From: an uncultured Bacilli bacterium
GTDB lineage: Bacteria; Bacillota_I; Bacilli_A; RF39; UBA660
DNA length: 5,514 nt
Direction: 5' to 3'
NCBI GenBank assembly: GCA_947629125.1
Contig: CANRCO010000079.1
Location: 1-5,514 of the forward strand
The stretch's first letter is position 1. Every line of letters begins with the position of its first letter. This document shows, in pieces, positions 1-5,514 of this stretch. Both the position numbers and the translations under genes were made by a program. The notes beneath the pieces are model-generated. The model was not told the DNA's origin, did no database searches, and saw only the letters and a list, made by a program, of their open reading frames with translations.

Positions 1-1116
1 AACGGTTCATTTTGTAATTTTAAAACGGATGCCGAAAAAAATAGTGTCAATGTTGGAACAAAAGATAATTTAGATGAATATGATGGTGATAAAATAACAA
101 TAAATTTATATGTGGATAAACAAAATATAAATAATGATATAACAGGATTAGATTGTAATAATAAAAAAGAAGAATGTCCGGAAGTAGAACCTAGTGATGA
201 ACCTGGCGATTCACCAATGGATTTTAATAATATACCAAATACGGGAGATAGTGCTAACAATTATTTAGTATTTGCAAATGATCCAGACCATAACTTATTT
301 AGATCATTAGGTACTTCAGAAATTGATTATTGTAATAGTGGTGATTGTACTAATGACAGTAATTATAAAAAAGAAAAATTACCAAAGATTGTTCAAGCAA
401 ATTTTGCTAGTTTTAAACAAATTAAATATAAAAATAATGTTGATTCTACTATTTGTTATGATGGTAATTGGTCTAAAGATTGCTTATTTAATGGAGATAC
501 TGAAGATGAAACCACTAAGTATCAAATACTTAATTACCAATATCATGATAGAAATGACACTAATCAACCAATTATAATATTTGTTCCTCCTTTAAATCGA
601 GATAACAGTACTAATACAACTGATACTTACTTAGAGTATTTAGAAAGTGTTAATATTAAAGCTACAAATGAATATATTCCAACTATTAATTGGACACAAA
701 AAGCTTATTACATGAATTTAGATTATCATTCTGCAGGTAGTGAATATAATAAAGTAAGTAATAACATTAGATTTAAAGCACAAATATCAATTTTATCAGA
801 AGATGATTTTACCAATAGAAAATGGTTACAAAAAAATGCTATTGAAGTCATTATGGATTTAGCTCGCTGTCTTAGTTATCCAAGTGGAACTGATAATGTA
901 TATAGTTGTTATGGTTCTAAATATGTTATAAATGGTAATATCAGACCATCTACTCATACCCAAACTAATGGTAATTATGATTCTGGTACAGCTCGTGGAT
1001 ATATTCGTCCAACATTCTTCTTAACTCCTGATAAAAATAAAATATATCCACCTAAAGGTGTAAGCTCTAATCTTATTGGAACTAAAGAACATCCATATAT
1101 AATTGTTCAAGTATAA
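1..1116 (+). CDS. Cysteine-rich secreted/surface protein, C-terminal part (5' end outside window)
   Basis: The frame is open from base 1, giving 371 residues of a longer protein. The GTG at 112 is not the start: no Shine-Dalgarno precedes it and the frame runs through it. The sequence is polar, Asn/Tyr/Thr-rich, has no membrane segment, and carries an acidic Pro-rich linker at residues about 60-77. Apart from Cys5, the cysteines form four close pairs: residues 52/59, 111/116, 152/161 and 290/303, consistent with disulfides outside the cell. The end has an Arg-Pro (336-337) followed by Leu-rich sequence and then GTKEHPYII (360-368). From memory this resembles the 'RPv..L ... G(T/S)..NPY.I' ending of surface proteins in gut Firmicutes. 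The N-terminus, signal peptide and function cannot be seen. It may be a paralogue of the partial gene at 5084, but the visible parts do not overlap, so this is inference. A terminator follows immediately. Confidence 0.75.
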   Translation, partial: NGSFCNFKTDAEKNSVNVGTKDNLDEYDGDKITINLYVDKQNINNDITGLDCNNKKEECPEVEPSDEPGDSPMDFNNIPNTGDSANNYLVFANDPDHNLFRSLGTSEIDYCNSGDCTNDSNYKKEKLPKIVQANFASFKQIKYKNNVDSTICYDGNWSKDCLFNGDTEDETTKYQILNYQYHDRNDTNQPIIIFVPPLNRDNSTNTTDTYLEYLESVNIKATNEYIPTINWTQKAYYMNLDYHSAGSEYNKVSNNIRFKAQISILSEDDFTNRKWLQKNAIEVIMDLARCLSYPSGTDNVYSCYGSKYVINGNIRPSTHTQTNGNYDSGTARGYIRPTFFLTPDKNKIYPPKGVSSNLIGTKEHPYIIVQV

Positions 1117-1118
1117 TT

Positions 1119-1150
1119 AAACAAGTTTTGAAAAAATAAACTTGTTTTTT
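1119..1150 (+). terminator. Intrinsic terminator after the surface protein gene
   Basis: A perfect 10-bp stem, AAACAAGTTT (1119-1128) with AAACTTGTTT (1138-1147), has a 9-nt A-rich loop and ends in a run of six T (1145-1150). It starts two bases after the stop codon. The stem is AT-rich and so only moderately stable, but position and T run fit a rho-independent terminator. Confidence 0.8.
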
Positions 1151-1171
1151 CTATACGAAAATAAAAATATA

Positions 1172-1180
1172 TGCTATAAT
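1172..1180 (+). promoter_or_regulatory. Extended -10 promoter of the redox-like operon
   Basis: TGCTATAAT is a perfect extended -10 (TGnTATAAT), 28 bases before the GTG start. No good -35 lies at the expected distance (1152-1157 is TATACG), which an extended -10 can tolerate. Transcription would start near 1187, just before the Shine-Dalgarno site. It sits directly after the upstream terminator, so the two genes that follow form their own unit. Confidence 0.7.
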
Positions 1181-1191
1181 TTATTCATAAT

Positions 1192-1199
1192 AGGAGGGG
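1192..1199 (+). promoter_or_regulatory. Strong ribosome binding site fixing the GTG start at 1209
   Basis: AGGAGGGG contains a full AGGAGG core and ends 9 bases before GTG 1209. The strength of this site, and the Rossmann-type beta strand encoded right after the GTG, support the non-ATG start. Confidence 0.85.
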
Positions 1200-1208
1200 A
1201 AGCTATCT

Positions 1209-2582
1209 GTGAAATATGATGTTTTAATAGTGGGAGCAAGTAATGATAATTTGTTAATGGCTTTAGAACTTCTGAGCAAAGGAAAAACAATTTTAATAAT
1301 TGATAGTTTAAAAAAATCAATAGAACTTGAAAATAATTATATTCAAGGTCATTTTGAATTTAGTGATAATTATGAATATTTATATGGCGAAAAAATTAAA
1401 AAGTTATTAAATTATTATGAAATAACTAAAGAGGAAGAATATGAAGATTATTCATATAATACCAATTTAGTTACTTATCAAGAAAATTATCAATATAAAA
1501 TAACTTCTAGTGCTGAAGAATTTATTGAACAAGTTCGAATTAATTTTCCAAATGTTAAAAATTTAGATAAATTATTTAATTATGCTAAACAATGTTTTGA
1601 AGCAACTAATTTAATTTTAGAAAATCAACCAGTAAAAAAAGATTTGTATCCATTATTTTATAAATTTAAAGATATGCCTTATAAAACAGTATTAGATAAA
1701 TTACATATAAATCGAAGTGTTCAAAATTTATTAGAAGTTTTAACTGAAATACCTTTTAATATTCCTTTTAATGATTTTGCTACAACTTTATATGCAACTA
1801 TAATTGAAAGAAAATACAAACTAAATAAGAGTAATGCATATTTATATTATCGTTTAAGAAAACAATTAGAAAATTTAGGTTGTATAATTAAATATGATAC
1901 TAAAATATTAGAAATAAATACTAAAAATAATAAAATTACTGGTGCTACTTTAAATAATGGAATAACTATAGAATGTGATAATATTGTTTATGGTAAATTA
2001 CCTAGTACAATATTACCAATTTTAAAAAGTTCCTTATGTAAGAAAAATGATTATCAAAAAATTAATAACACCCAAAAATTAAAAGTATTCTTTGGGATGA
2101 TGAAACCTTTAGAAAGTATGAGCTTAAAAAATGGTAAATATATAATTAAATCTGATGATAATAAAGATATTACTAATATAAATCAAACTATTTATTTAGA
2201 AAATTATTCTGACCGTTCAATTATAACTTTAGAATGTAATTATCAAAATAATTGTTGGAATGATTATGTAAATAAAGAAAATTATTATTATAATGTAACA
2301 AAATTAGTTAATGAATTAATGGGTTGTTTTGAAGATTTAACTAAAAAAGATTTAAAAGAATATATTGAAGAAATAAAAATTGTTACTCCTATTGATTATG
2401 CTTATAAATATGAAAATGTTGATGGTCAAATATTTGAAGAATTAACTTATGAATTAAAAAATCGCTTACTTAAAATAGAGGGATTATATATTACTAATTT
2501 ATATTTAGAATATGATTATTTATTTAATAGCCACTATTTGATTAATTTAATGATAGCTAAAAGGATTATAGGTGAAAATTAA
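1209..2582 (+). CDS. CrtI/phytoene-desaturase-like flavoprotein homologue with degenerate FAD site
   Basis: This 457-residue protein has the pattern of the COG1233 class (phytoene desaturase, retinol saturase and relatives), which bind FAD. The N-terminus DVLIVGASNDN (4-14) followed by a helix and TILIID (27-32) is a Rossmann beta-alpha-beta unit. The usual GxGxxG has become G9-S11-N14. Residues 215-265 match the second FAD-domain stretch: a helix, 'LENLG', a beta pair around ITGATLNNG, then IVYG. TPID at 393-396 and GLYITN near 426 match the family's C-terminal part, but the glycine-rich FAD stretch there is also replaced. No signal peptide or membrane segment is apparent, so it is probably cytoplasmic. 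It overlaps the next gene by one base (TAATG), implying coupled translation. The frame is intact, so this is not an obvious pseudogene. Fold assignment is fairly sure; enzymatic activity is doubtful and any substrate unknown. Confidence 0.75.
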   Translation: MKYDVLIVGASNDNLLMALELLSKGKTILIIDSLKKSIELENNYIQGHFEFSDNYEYLYGEKIKKLLNYYEITKEEEYEDYSYNTNLVTYQENYQYKITSSAEEFIEQVRINFPNVKNLDKLFNYAKQCFEATNLILENQPVKKDLYPLFYKFKDMPYKTVLDKLHINRSVQNLLEVLTEIPFNIPFNDFATTLYATIIERKYKLNKSNAYLYYRLRKQLENLGCIIKYDTKILEINTKNNKITGATLNNGITIECDNIVYGKLPSTILPILKSSLCKKNDYQKINNTQKLKVFFGMMKPLESMSLKNGKYIIKSDDNKDITNINQTIYLENYSDRSIITLECNYQNNCWNDYVNKENYYYNVTKLVNELMGCFEDLTKKDLKEYIEEIKIVTPIDYAYKYENVDGQIFEELTYELKNRLLKIEGLYITNLYLEYDYLFNSHYLINLMIAKRIIGEN

Positions 2583-3622
2583 TGAAAAGTATAAATAATA
2601 TAAATGAATTAAAGGAAGATTTATATAGTTCAATTATTAAAGTTCAAGTTGATTCTATTATCAATGATACTCCTAAAACCAAAATTATAGTTTTAAAAAG
2701 AACTGATAAAAAAAGTTTACCAATCTTTTATCCAGGCGACTATATAAATATTTATGCTAATATTGATGGCGTTAATCATTTAGAAAGTTTTTCTTTATTT
2801 TCAAGTAATGATGATGCTATGAATGGTGAGTATCGAATTGTAGTAAAAAGTAATAAGAAAAAACCATTAAGTAAATTTTTATTTGATAATTTAAAGTATC
2901 AAGATAAATTATTAATTAGTAAACCATTAAGTGATTCATCATTTACTTTTTCTCCTTTAAGAGAAGAAGAAAATATAATTGCTATTGGTTATGATAATGA
3001 CATAGTTTCATTTTATTCTTTAGCTCATTATTTAATTAAATATAAGTTAGATTACAAACTAAATATAATTCATATTTGTAGTAATGATAATAATGTAGTT
3101 TTAAAAGAAAAATTTAAAAAGTTAAATATTTATAATGAAAATATAAATTATGAATATATAATTATTAATGATGATAATATGCGTCCAGCAAAAGATGTAA
3201 TTAATAAATATTTAGCAGAATTTAATTCATTCTTTGTCGCAGGTAATATCGAATTTTATAAAAATATTAATAAAATAATATATGAATATAATTTACCTAA
3301 AAAGAATCTACGATTTAAAAAATTTAATCATGTAGTTAATCGAAATATGGTAAAAAAATATGAATTAACAGTAAAATCAATTGAACAAGAGTTGACTATG
3401 CATTGTTCTAGTAATGAATCATTATTTAAAGCTATTTTAAAAAGTGAATATGGTAAAAACTTTTTATTAAATAATGATTTAAATGATGAAGTTTATGCCC
3501 AAATAGTCGAGGGTTCTGTTATGACTATAGCTAAATTTGACCAAGAAGCTAATCTTCAAAATCAAATAGTTAATTTAAATGATAGTTATCCTTGTGAAAA
3601 TGTTACAATTAGAATAAATTAA
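2582..3622 (+). CDS. Ferredoxin-reductase-like protein with a ferredoxin-like domain lacking all Fe-S ligands
   Basis: This 346-residue protein has three parts. Residues about 17-125 resemble the FAD-binding FR-type barrel: 'YPGDYINIYANIDG' (50-63), then ESFSLFSS (68-75) where the family has RxYS, then YRIVVK and PLSKFL (95-100). Residues about 128-250 resemble the NAD(P)-binding domain, but the glycine-rich GxGxTP stretch is replaced by GYDNDI (136-141). Residues 260-346 follow a plant-type [2Fe-2S] ferredoxin domain (ELTV, ESLFKAIL, AQIVEGSV, VTIRI), yet the four cluster cysteines align with Leu296, Asn301, Val304 and Asn333. The only cysteines there (275, 338) lie elsewhere. The start has a good site, AGGTGA at 2570-2575, six bases before the ATG and inside the end of the upstream gene. 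In active relatives such a protein passes electrons from NAD(P)H to a partner. Here cofactor binding is doubtful and a structural or partner role with the upstream protein is inference. Confidence 0.72.
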   Translation: MKSINNINELKEDLYSSIIKVQVDSIINDTPKTKIIVLKRTDKKSLPIFYPGDYINIYANIDGVNHLESFSLFSSNDDAMNGEYRIVVKSNKKKPLSKFLFDNLKYQDKLLISKPLSDSSFTFSPLREEENIIAIGYDNDIVSFYSLAHYLIKYKLDYKLNIIHICSNDNNVVLKEKFKKLNIYNENINYEYIIINDDNMRPAKDVINKYLAEFNSFFVAGNIEFYKNINKIIYEYNLPKKNLRFKKFNHVVNRNMVKKYELTVKSIEQELTMHCSSNESLFKAILKSEYGKNFLLNNDLNDEVYAQIVEGSVMTIAKFDQEANLQNQIVNLNDSYPCENVTIRIN

Positions 3623-3631
3623 TATTAATTA

Positions 3632-3654
3632 AGAGCCGTAAGGCTCTATTTTTT
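3632..3654 (+). terminator. Intrinsic terminator of the redox-like operon
   Basis: A 6-bp stem, AGAGCC (3632-3637) with GGCTCT (3642-3647), is closed by a GTAA loop of the GNRA type and followed by six T (3649-3654). It lies ten bases after the stop codon and separates the operon from the ATPase gene. Confidence 0.9.
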
Positions 3655-3672
3655 GTTAAAGAAAATAAAAAT

Positions 3673-3715
3673 TTCATTTCGCAAAATACAAAAAAATTGA
3701 TTTTTGCGAAATGAA
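3673..3715 (+). repeat. 14-bp perfect inverted repeat around the ATPase promoter, possible operator
   Basis: TTCATTTCGCAAAA (3673-3686) and its exact reverse complement TTTTGCGAAATGAA (3702-3715) are separated by 15 bases. The right arm fills most of the space between the -35 and -10 elements; the left arm lies just upstream of the -35. Because the predicted transcript starts downstream of it, the repeat would act as DNA, most simply as a repressor site. No regulator is encoded next to it apart from the ATPase itself. A recombination or element-end role is not excluded. Confidence 0.65.
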
Positions 3716-3724
3716 GAGTATAAT
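3697..3724 (+). promoter_or_regulatory. Promoter of the AAA ATPase gene
   Basis: TTGATT (3697-3702, four of six to TTGACA) and a perfect TATAAT (3719-3724) are 16 bases apart. Transcription would begin near 3730, just before the Shine-Dalgarno site. The spacer is occupied by the right arm of the inverted repeat. Confidence 0.7.
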
Positions 3725-3730
3725 ATTATT

Positions 3731-3735
3731 AGAGG
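3731..3735 (+). promoter_or_regulatory. Ribosome binding site that places the ATPase start at 3744
   Basis: AGAGG is followed, 8 bases later, by ATG 3744. The alternative in-frame ATG at 3711 lies inside the inverted repeat, before the -10 box, with no Shine-Dalgarno site, so it would not be on the main transcript. Confidence 0.75.
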
Positions 3736-3743
3736 CGACAAAT

Positions 3744-4940
3744 ATGAAATTAATAAAAAGAAAATACTTACAAGATATGATTGATGTTATGGGAACACCA
3801 GATATAAAGGTTATTACTGGTGTTAGACGTAGTGGAAAATCACAATTACTTAATATGTTTATTGATTATATTAAAGAAAATGACCAACATTGTAATATAA
3901 TTTATATTGATTACAATCTTGATAAATATGATGATTTAAAACAATATAAAGAATTAATAAAATATGTTTCTAGTAAATATGATTCTAAGAAAAGAAATTA
4001 TATTATGATTGATGAAGTTCAAATGTGTGTTGATTTTGAAAAAGCTATAAATAATTTTCATGCAGAAAATAAATATGATATTTATATAACTGGTTCTAAT
4101 GCATTTCTTCTATCAAGTGATTTAGCCACATTGTTTACTGGTAGAACTTATAGTATTGAAGTATATCCTTTTTCTTATAAAGAATTTCTTGAATATTACA
4201 ATTTAAAAAATACTGATGAAAATTTTGATAGATATGTTTTAGAAGGAGGATTTTCTGGTTCATATTTATATAATGATTTAAATAAGAAATATAATTATAT
4301 ATCTGACGTATATAAAACAATGATTGTAAGAGATATTGTAGGAAGAAATAAAATTCAAAATATTCCTTTATTAGATAGTATTAGTGATTTTTTAATAGAT
4401 AATATAGCCAGAATTACTTCTTGTAGGAGCATTACAGATACACTAAATTATAATAAGGTAGAGACAAACGATAAAACAGTTGGTTCATATATTAATCACT
4501 TATGTGAAGCTTTCGCTTTTTATAAAGTAAGAAGATATGATATTCAAGGAAAAAAATACTTGTCTACTCAAGATAAATATTATTTATCAGACCATGCCGT
4601 AAAATATGCTATTCAAGGTACAAAAAATATGAATTATGGTAACATCTATGAAAATATAGTAGCAATGGAATTAATTAGAAGAGGTTATGAGGTATATGTT
4701 GGAGTATTGTATGAAAAAGAAGTGGATTTTGTTGCTATGAAAAGAAATGAAAAAATTTATATTCAAGTTGCAGATGATATAGGAAATGATTTTGAAAATA
4801 ATACATTTAGACGTGAGGTAGATGCATTATTAAAAATTAAAGATGCTTATCCTAAATTTTTAATAGCTAGAACCAAGCATAGTGATTATCAATATGAAGG
4901 AATTCAAATTATTGATATAGCAAATTGGTTAGTTAAGTAA
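3744..4940 (+). CDS. AAA ATPase with C-terminal DUF4143 domain (COG1373 type)
   Basis: Starting at 3744 this encodes 398 residues, typical for the family. The start MKLIKRKYL directly before the ATPase core is the usual beginning. The N-terminal AAA_14-type domain shows Walker A GVRRSGKS (26-33), Walker B YIMIDE (86-91) and a sensor-like TGSN (116-119). 'YPFSYKEF' near residues 138-145 is also characteristic. The C-terminal DUF4143 region carries a PD-(D/E)xK-nuclease-like pattern: Glu303/Glu309 in YENIVAMEL, EVDF (326-329) and IQV (340-342). The catalytic lysine position is Gln341, as I recall is common here. There is no signal peptide. These proteins are widespread, often in many copies and as solitary genes; their cellular role is not established. 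This copy has its own promoter and belongs to neither neighbour's operon. Identity is nearly certain; function is not known. Confidence 0.92.
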   Translation: MKLIKRKYLQDMIDVMGTPDIKVITGVRRSGKSQLLNMFIDYIKENDQHCNIIYIDYNLDKYDDLKQYKELIKYVSSKYDSKKRNYIMIDEVQMCVDFEKAINNFHAENKYDIYITGSNAFLLSSDLATLFTGRTYSIEVYPFSYKEFLEYYNLKNTDENFDRYVLEGGFSGSYLYNDLNKKYNYISDVYKTMIVRDIVGRNKIQNIPLLDSISDFLIDNIARITSCRSITDTLNYNKVETNDKTVGSYINHLCEAFAFYKVRRYDIQGKKYLSTQDKYYLSDHAVKYAIQGTKNMNYGNIYENIVAMELIRRGYEVYVGVLYEKEVDFVAMKRNEKIYIQVADDIGNDFENNTFRREVDALLKIKDAYPKFLIARTKHSDYQYEGIQIIDIANWLVK

Positions 4941-5028
4941 ATATTTTTAGATAATTTTTCTGAAGAGTATATGTAACCTTAATTATATCGTAAAATTAAT
5001 TTAGGTGTGTTATATTCTTCTTTTTTTA

Positions 5029-5057
5029 TTGTGATAAAATTAATATTTTGTTATAAT
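5029..5057 (+). promoter_or_regulatory. Promoter of the G-tract surface protein gene
   Basis: TTGTGA (5029-5034) and a perfect TATAAT (5052-5057) are 17 bases apart, and TG at 5049-5050 makes the -10 an extended one, as in the promoter at 1172. Transcription would start near 5064. The G tract lies about 40 bases downstream in the transcribed, translated region, so changes in it should affect the reading frame rather than promoter spacing. Confidence 0.75.
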
Positions 5058-5067
5058 AAAAAAAGAT

Positions 5068-5074
5068 AGAGAGG
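5068..5074 (+). promoter_or_regulatory. Ribosome binding site for ATG 5084
   Basis: AGAGAGG ends 9 bases before ATG 5084; a second purine motif, AAGGA, is at 5076-5080 but too close to the ATG. No other start codon near the long downstream frame has a comparable site, so ATG 5084 is the intended start although the frame is broken. Confidence 0.75.
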
Positions 5075-5083
5075 TAAGGAACT

Positions 5084-5514
5084 ATGAACCATAATGTAAA
5101 TCGGGGGGGGGTATTTTAATAAACAAAAGTACCCAAAGATAATAGTTTGTTTGGGAGTATTAGTTGGAACATTAATAATAAGTGGAATAAGTTATGCTCT
5201 ATGGAGTACAACAAAAGAACAAGAAAGTATAAATAAAATAAGTAGTGGCTGTTTAAAACTAAGTGTTCAAGAAGGAACAAGTATTGATGTACCAAATGCT
5301 TACCAAACACCAGATAGTGAAGGATTGCAACAACAAGGTTATACATTCACAATAAACAATAATTGTAATCATGAAGAATATGTCGAAGTAAATTTAGATA
5401 TCAAAAATAATAATACATTAAATGAAAAGAATATTAGAGCAACATTACTATATAACAATCAAAAAATAATCGAACCAAATAATCTAAATAATTTATTAGA
5501 TAGAGAAACAACAA
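5084..5514 (+). CDS. Phase-variable (OFF as written) secreted/anchored TasA-like surface protein, 3' end outside window
   Basis: From ATG 5084 the frame reads MNHNVNRGGVF and stops at 5117-5119. With 8 G instead of 9 in the tract at 5103-5111, the same ATG enters the frame beginning at 5112, which stays open for 134 codons to the window end. That joined product has a short polar N-terminus, Lys-rich NKQKYPK, a hydrophobic segment (about residues 19-36, KIIVCLGVLVG onward), then SYALWS and a polar secreted region. A Cys in SGCLKLS, GYTFTINNNC and alternating beta-type sequence recall TasA/camelysin-like surface proteins of gut Firmicutes (from memory). The downstream frame has no ATG of its own between its last stop (5097-5099) and the hydrophobic segment; TTG 5151 lacks a Shine-Dalgarno site and would cut into it. 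A true frameshift mutation or a base-count error is possible, but promoter, ribosome site and open frame are all preserved. Confidence 0.75.
5103..5111 (+). repeat. G9 homopolymer tract, candidate slipped-strand phase-variation switch
   Basis: Nine consecutive G lie in codons 7-10 of the gene starting at 5084. In this AT-rich window the next longest G run I see is the four in the ribosome site at 1196-1199. Read from ATG 5084, 9 G gives an 11-residue peptide, 10 G stops after 19 residues, and 8 or 11 G reads into the long surface-protein frame. Placement between start codon and signal segment is the classic form of a translational ON/OFF contingency locus. Confidence 0.85.

Noticed and set aside
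232..249. IPNTGD, resembling an LPxTG sortase signal
   Set aside because: It is internal, with 288 residues after it and no hydrophobic segment plus basic tail following.
323..577. 84-residue + strand ORF
   Set aside because: It lies wholly inside the surface protein gene in another frame, has no ribosome site and has a low-complexity Ile/Met-rich translation.
112..1116. A complete gene starting with GTG at 112
   Set aside because: The same frame is open from base 1 and no ribosome site precedes 112, so this is the inside of a longer gene.
3668..3715. The 14-bp inverted repeat as a terminator
   Set aside because: There is no T run after it on the + strand. A T-rich stretch follows it on the - strand, but no - strand gene leads into it.
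4135..4320. 61-residue - strand ORF
   Set aside because: It is antisense to the conserved ATPase core, with no promoter or ribosome site; a shadow of AT-rich coding sequence.
4976..5006. Stem ACCTTAATTA with TAATTTAGGT as terminator of the ATPase gene
   Set aside because: It is AT-rich, has one mismatch and an 11-base loop, and the nearest long T run (5021-5027) is not adjacent. No clear terminator is seen in 4941-5028.
5116..5346. 76-residue - strand ORF rich in Leu/Tyr
   Set aside because: It is antisense to the frame that encodes a convincing signal segment and secreted domain; no promoter or ribosome site seen.
1..5514. Mycoplasma-type code (TGA as Trp)
   Set aside because: All complete genes read through with the standard code, use TGG for Trp and end in TAA.

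Overview
This window is strongly AT-rich, and all genes lie on the + strand. Stop codons are TAA and Trp is read from TGG, so nothing points to the mycoplasma genetic code. Strong Shine-Dalgarno sites, TGnTATAAT promoters and short hairpin-plus-T-run terminators fit a low-GC Firmicute or Bacilli-type bacterium. The style of the surface proteins recalls uncultured gut lineages such as RF39 or the Erysipelotrichia relatives; that placement is inference from memory.

Layout: (1) bases 1-1116 hold the 3' part of a cysteine-rich surface protein gene, closed by an intrinsic terminator. (2) Bases 1172-3654 are a two-gene operon with its own extended -10 promoter and terminator. The first gene has the fold pattern of a phytoene-desaturase-like flavoprotein. 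The second has the three-part pattern of a ferredoxin-NAD(P) reductase with a C-terminal plant-type ferredoxin domain. In both, the cofactor-binding signatures are mostly replaced, including all four iron-sulfur ligands in the second. (3) Bases 3673-4940 hold a stand-alone AAA ATPase with a DUF4143 C-terminus, whose promoter is overlaid by one arm of a 14-bp perfect inverted repeat. (4) From 5029 to the window end there is a promoter, a Shine-Dalgarno site, an ATG and then a run of nine G residues in codons 7-10. As written, translation stops after 11 codons. Changing the run by one base (8 G, or equivalently 11) joins the ATG to a long open frame encoding a membrane anchor or signal segment and a TasA/camelysin-like secreted domain.

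The strongest result is that G9 tract: it has the form of an ON/OFF contingency switch for a surface protein, caught in the OFF state. The second is the operon of two intact but cofactor-signature-less redox proteins. The two surface-protein genes probably belong to one broad class of secreted proteins. The operon and the ATPase lie between them as separate transcription units, and the sequence shows no functional link from these to the surface proteins.
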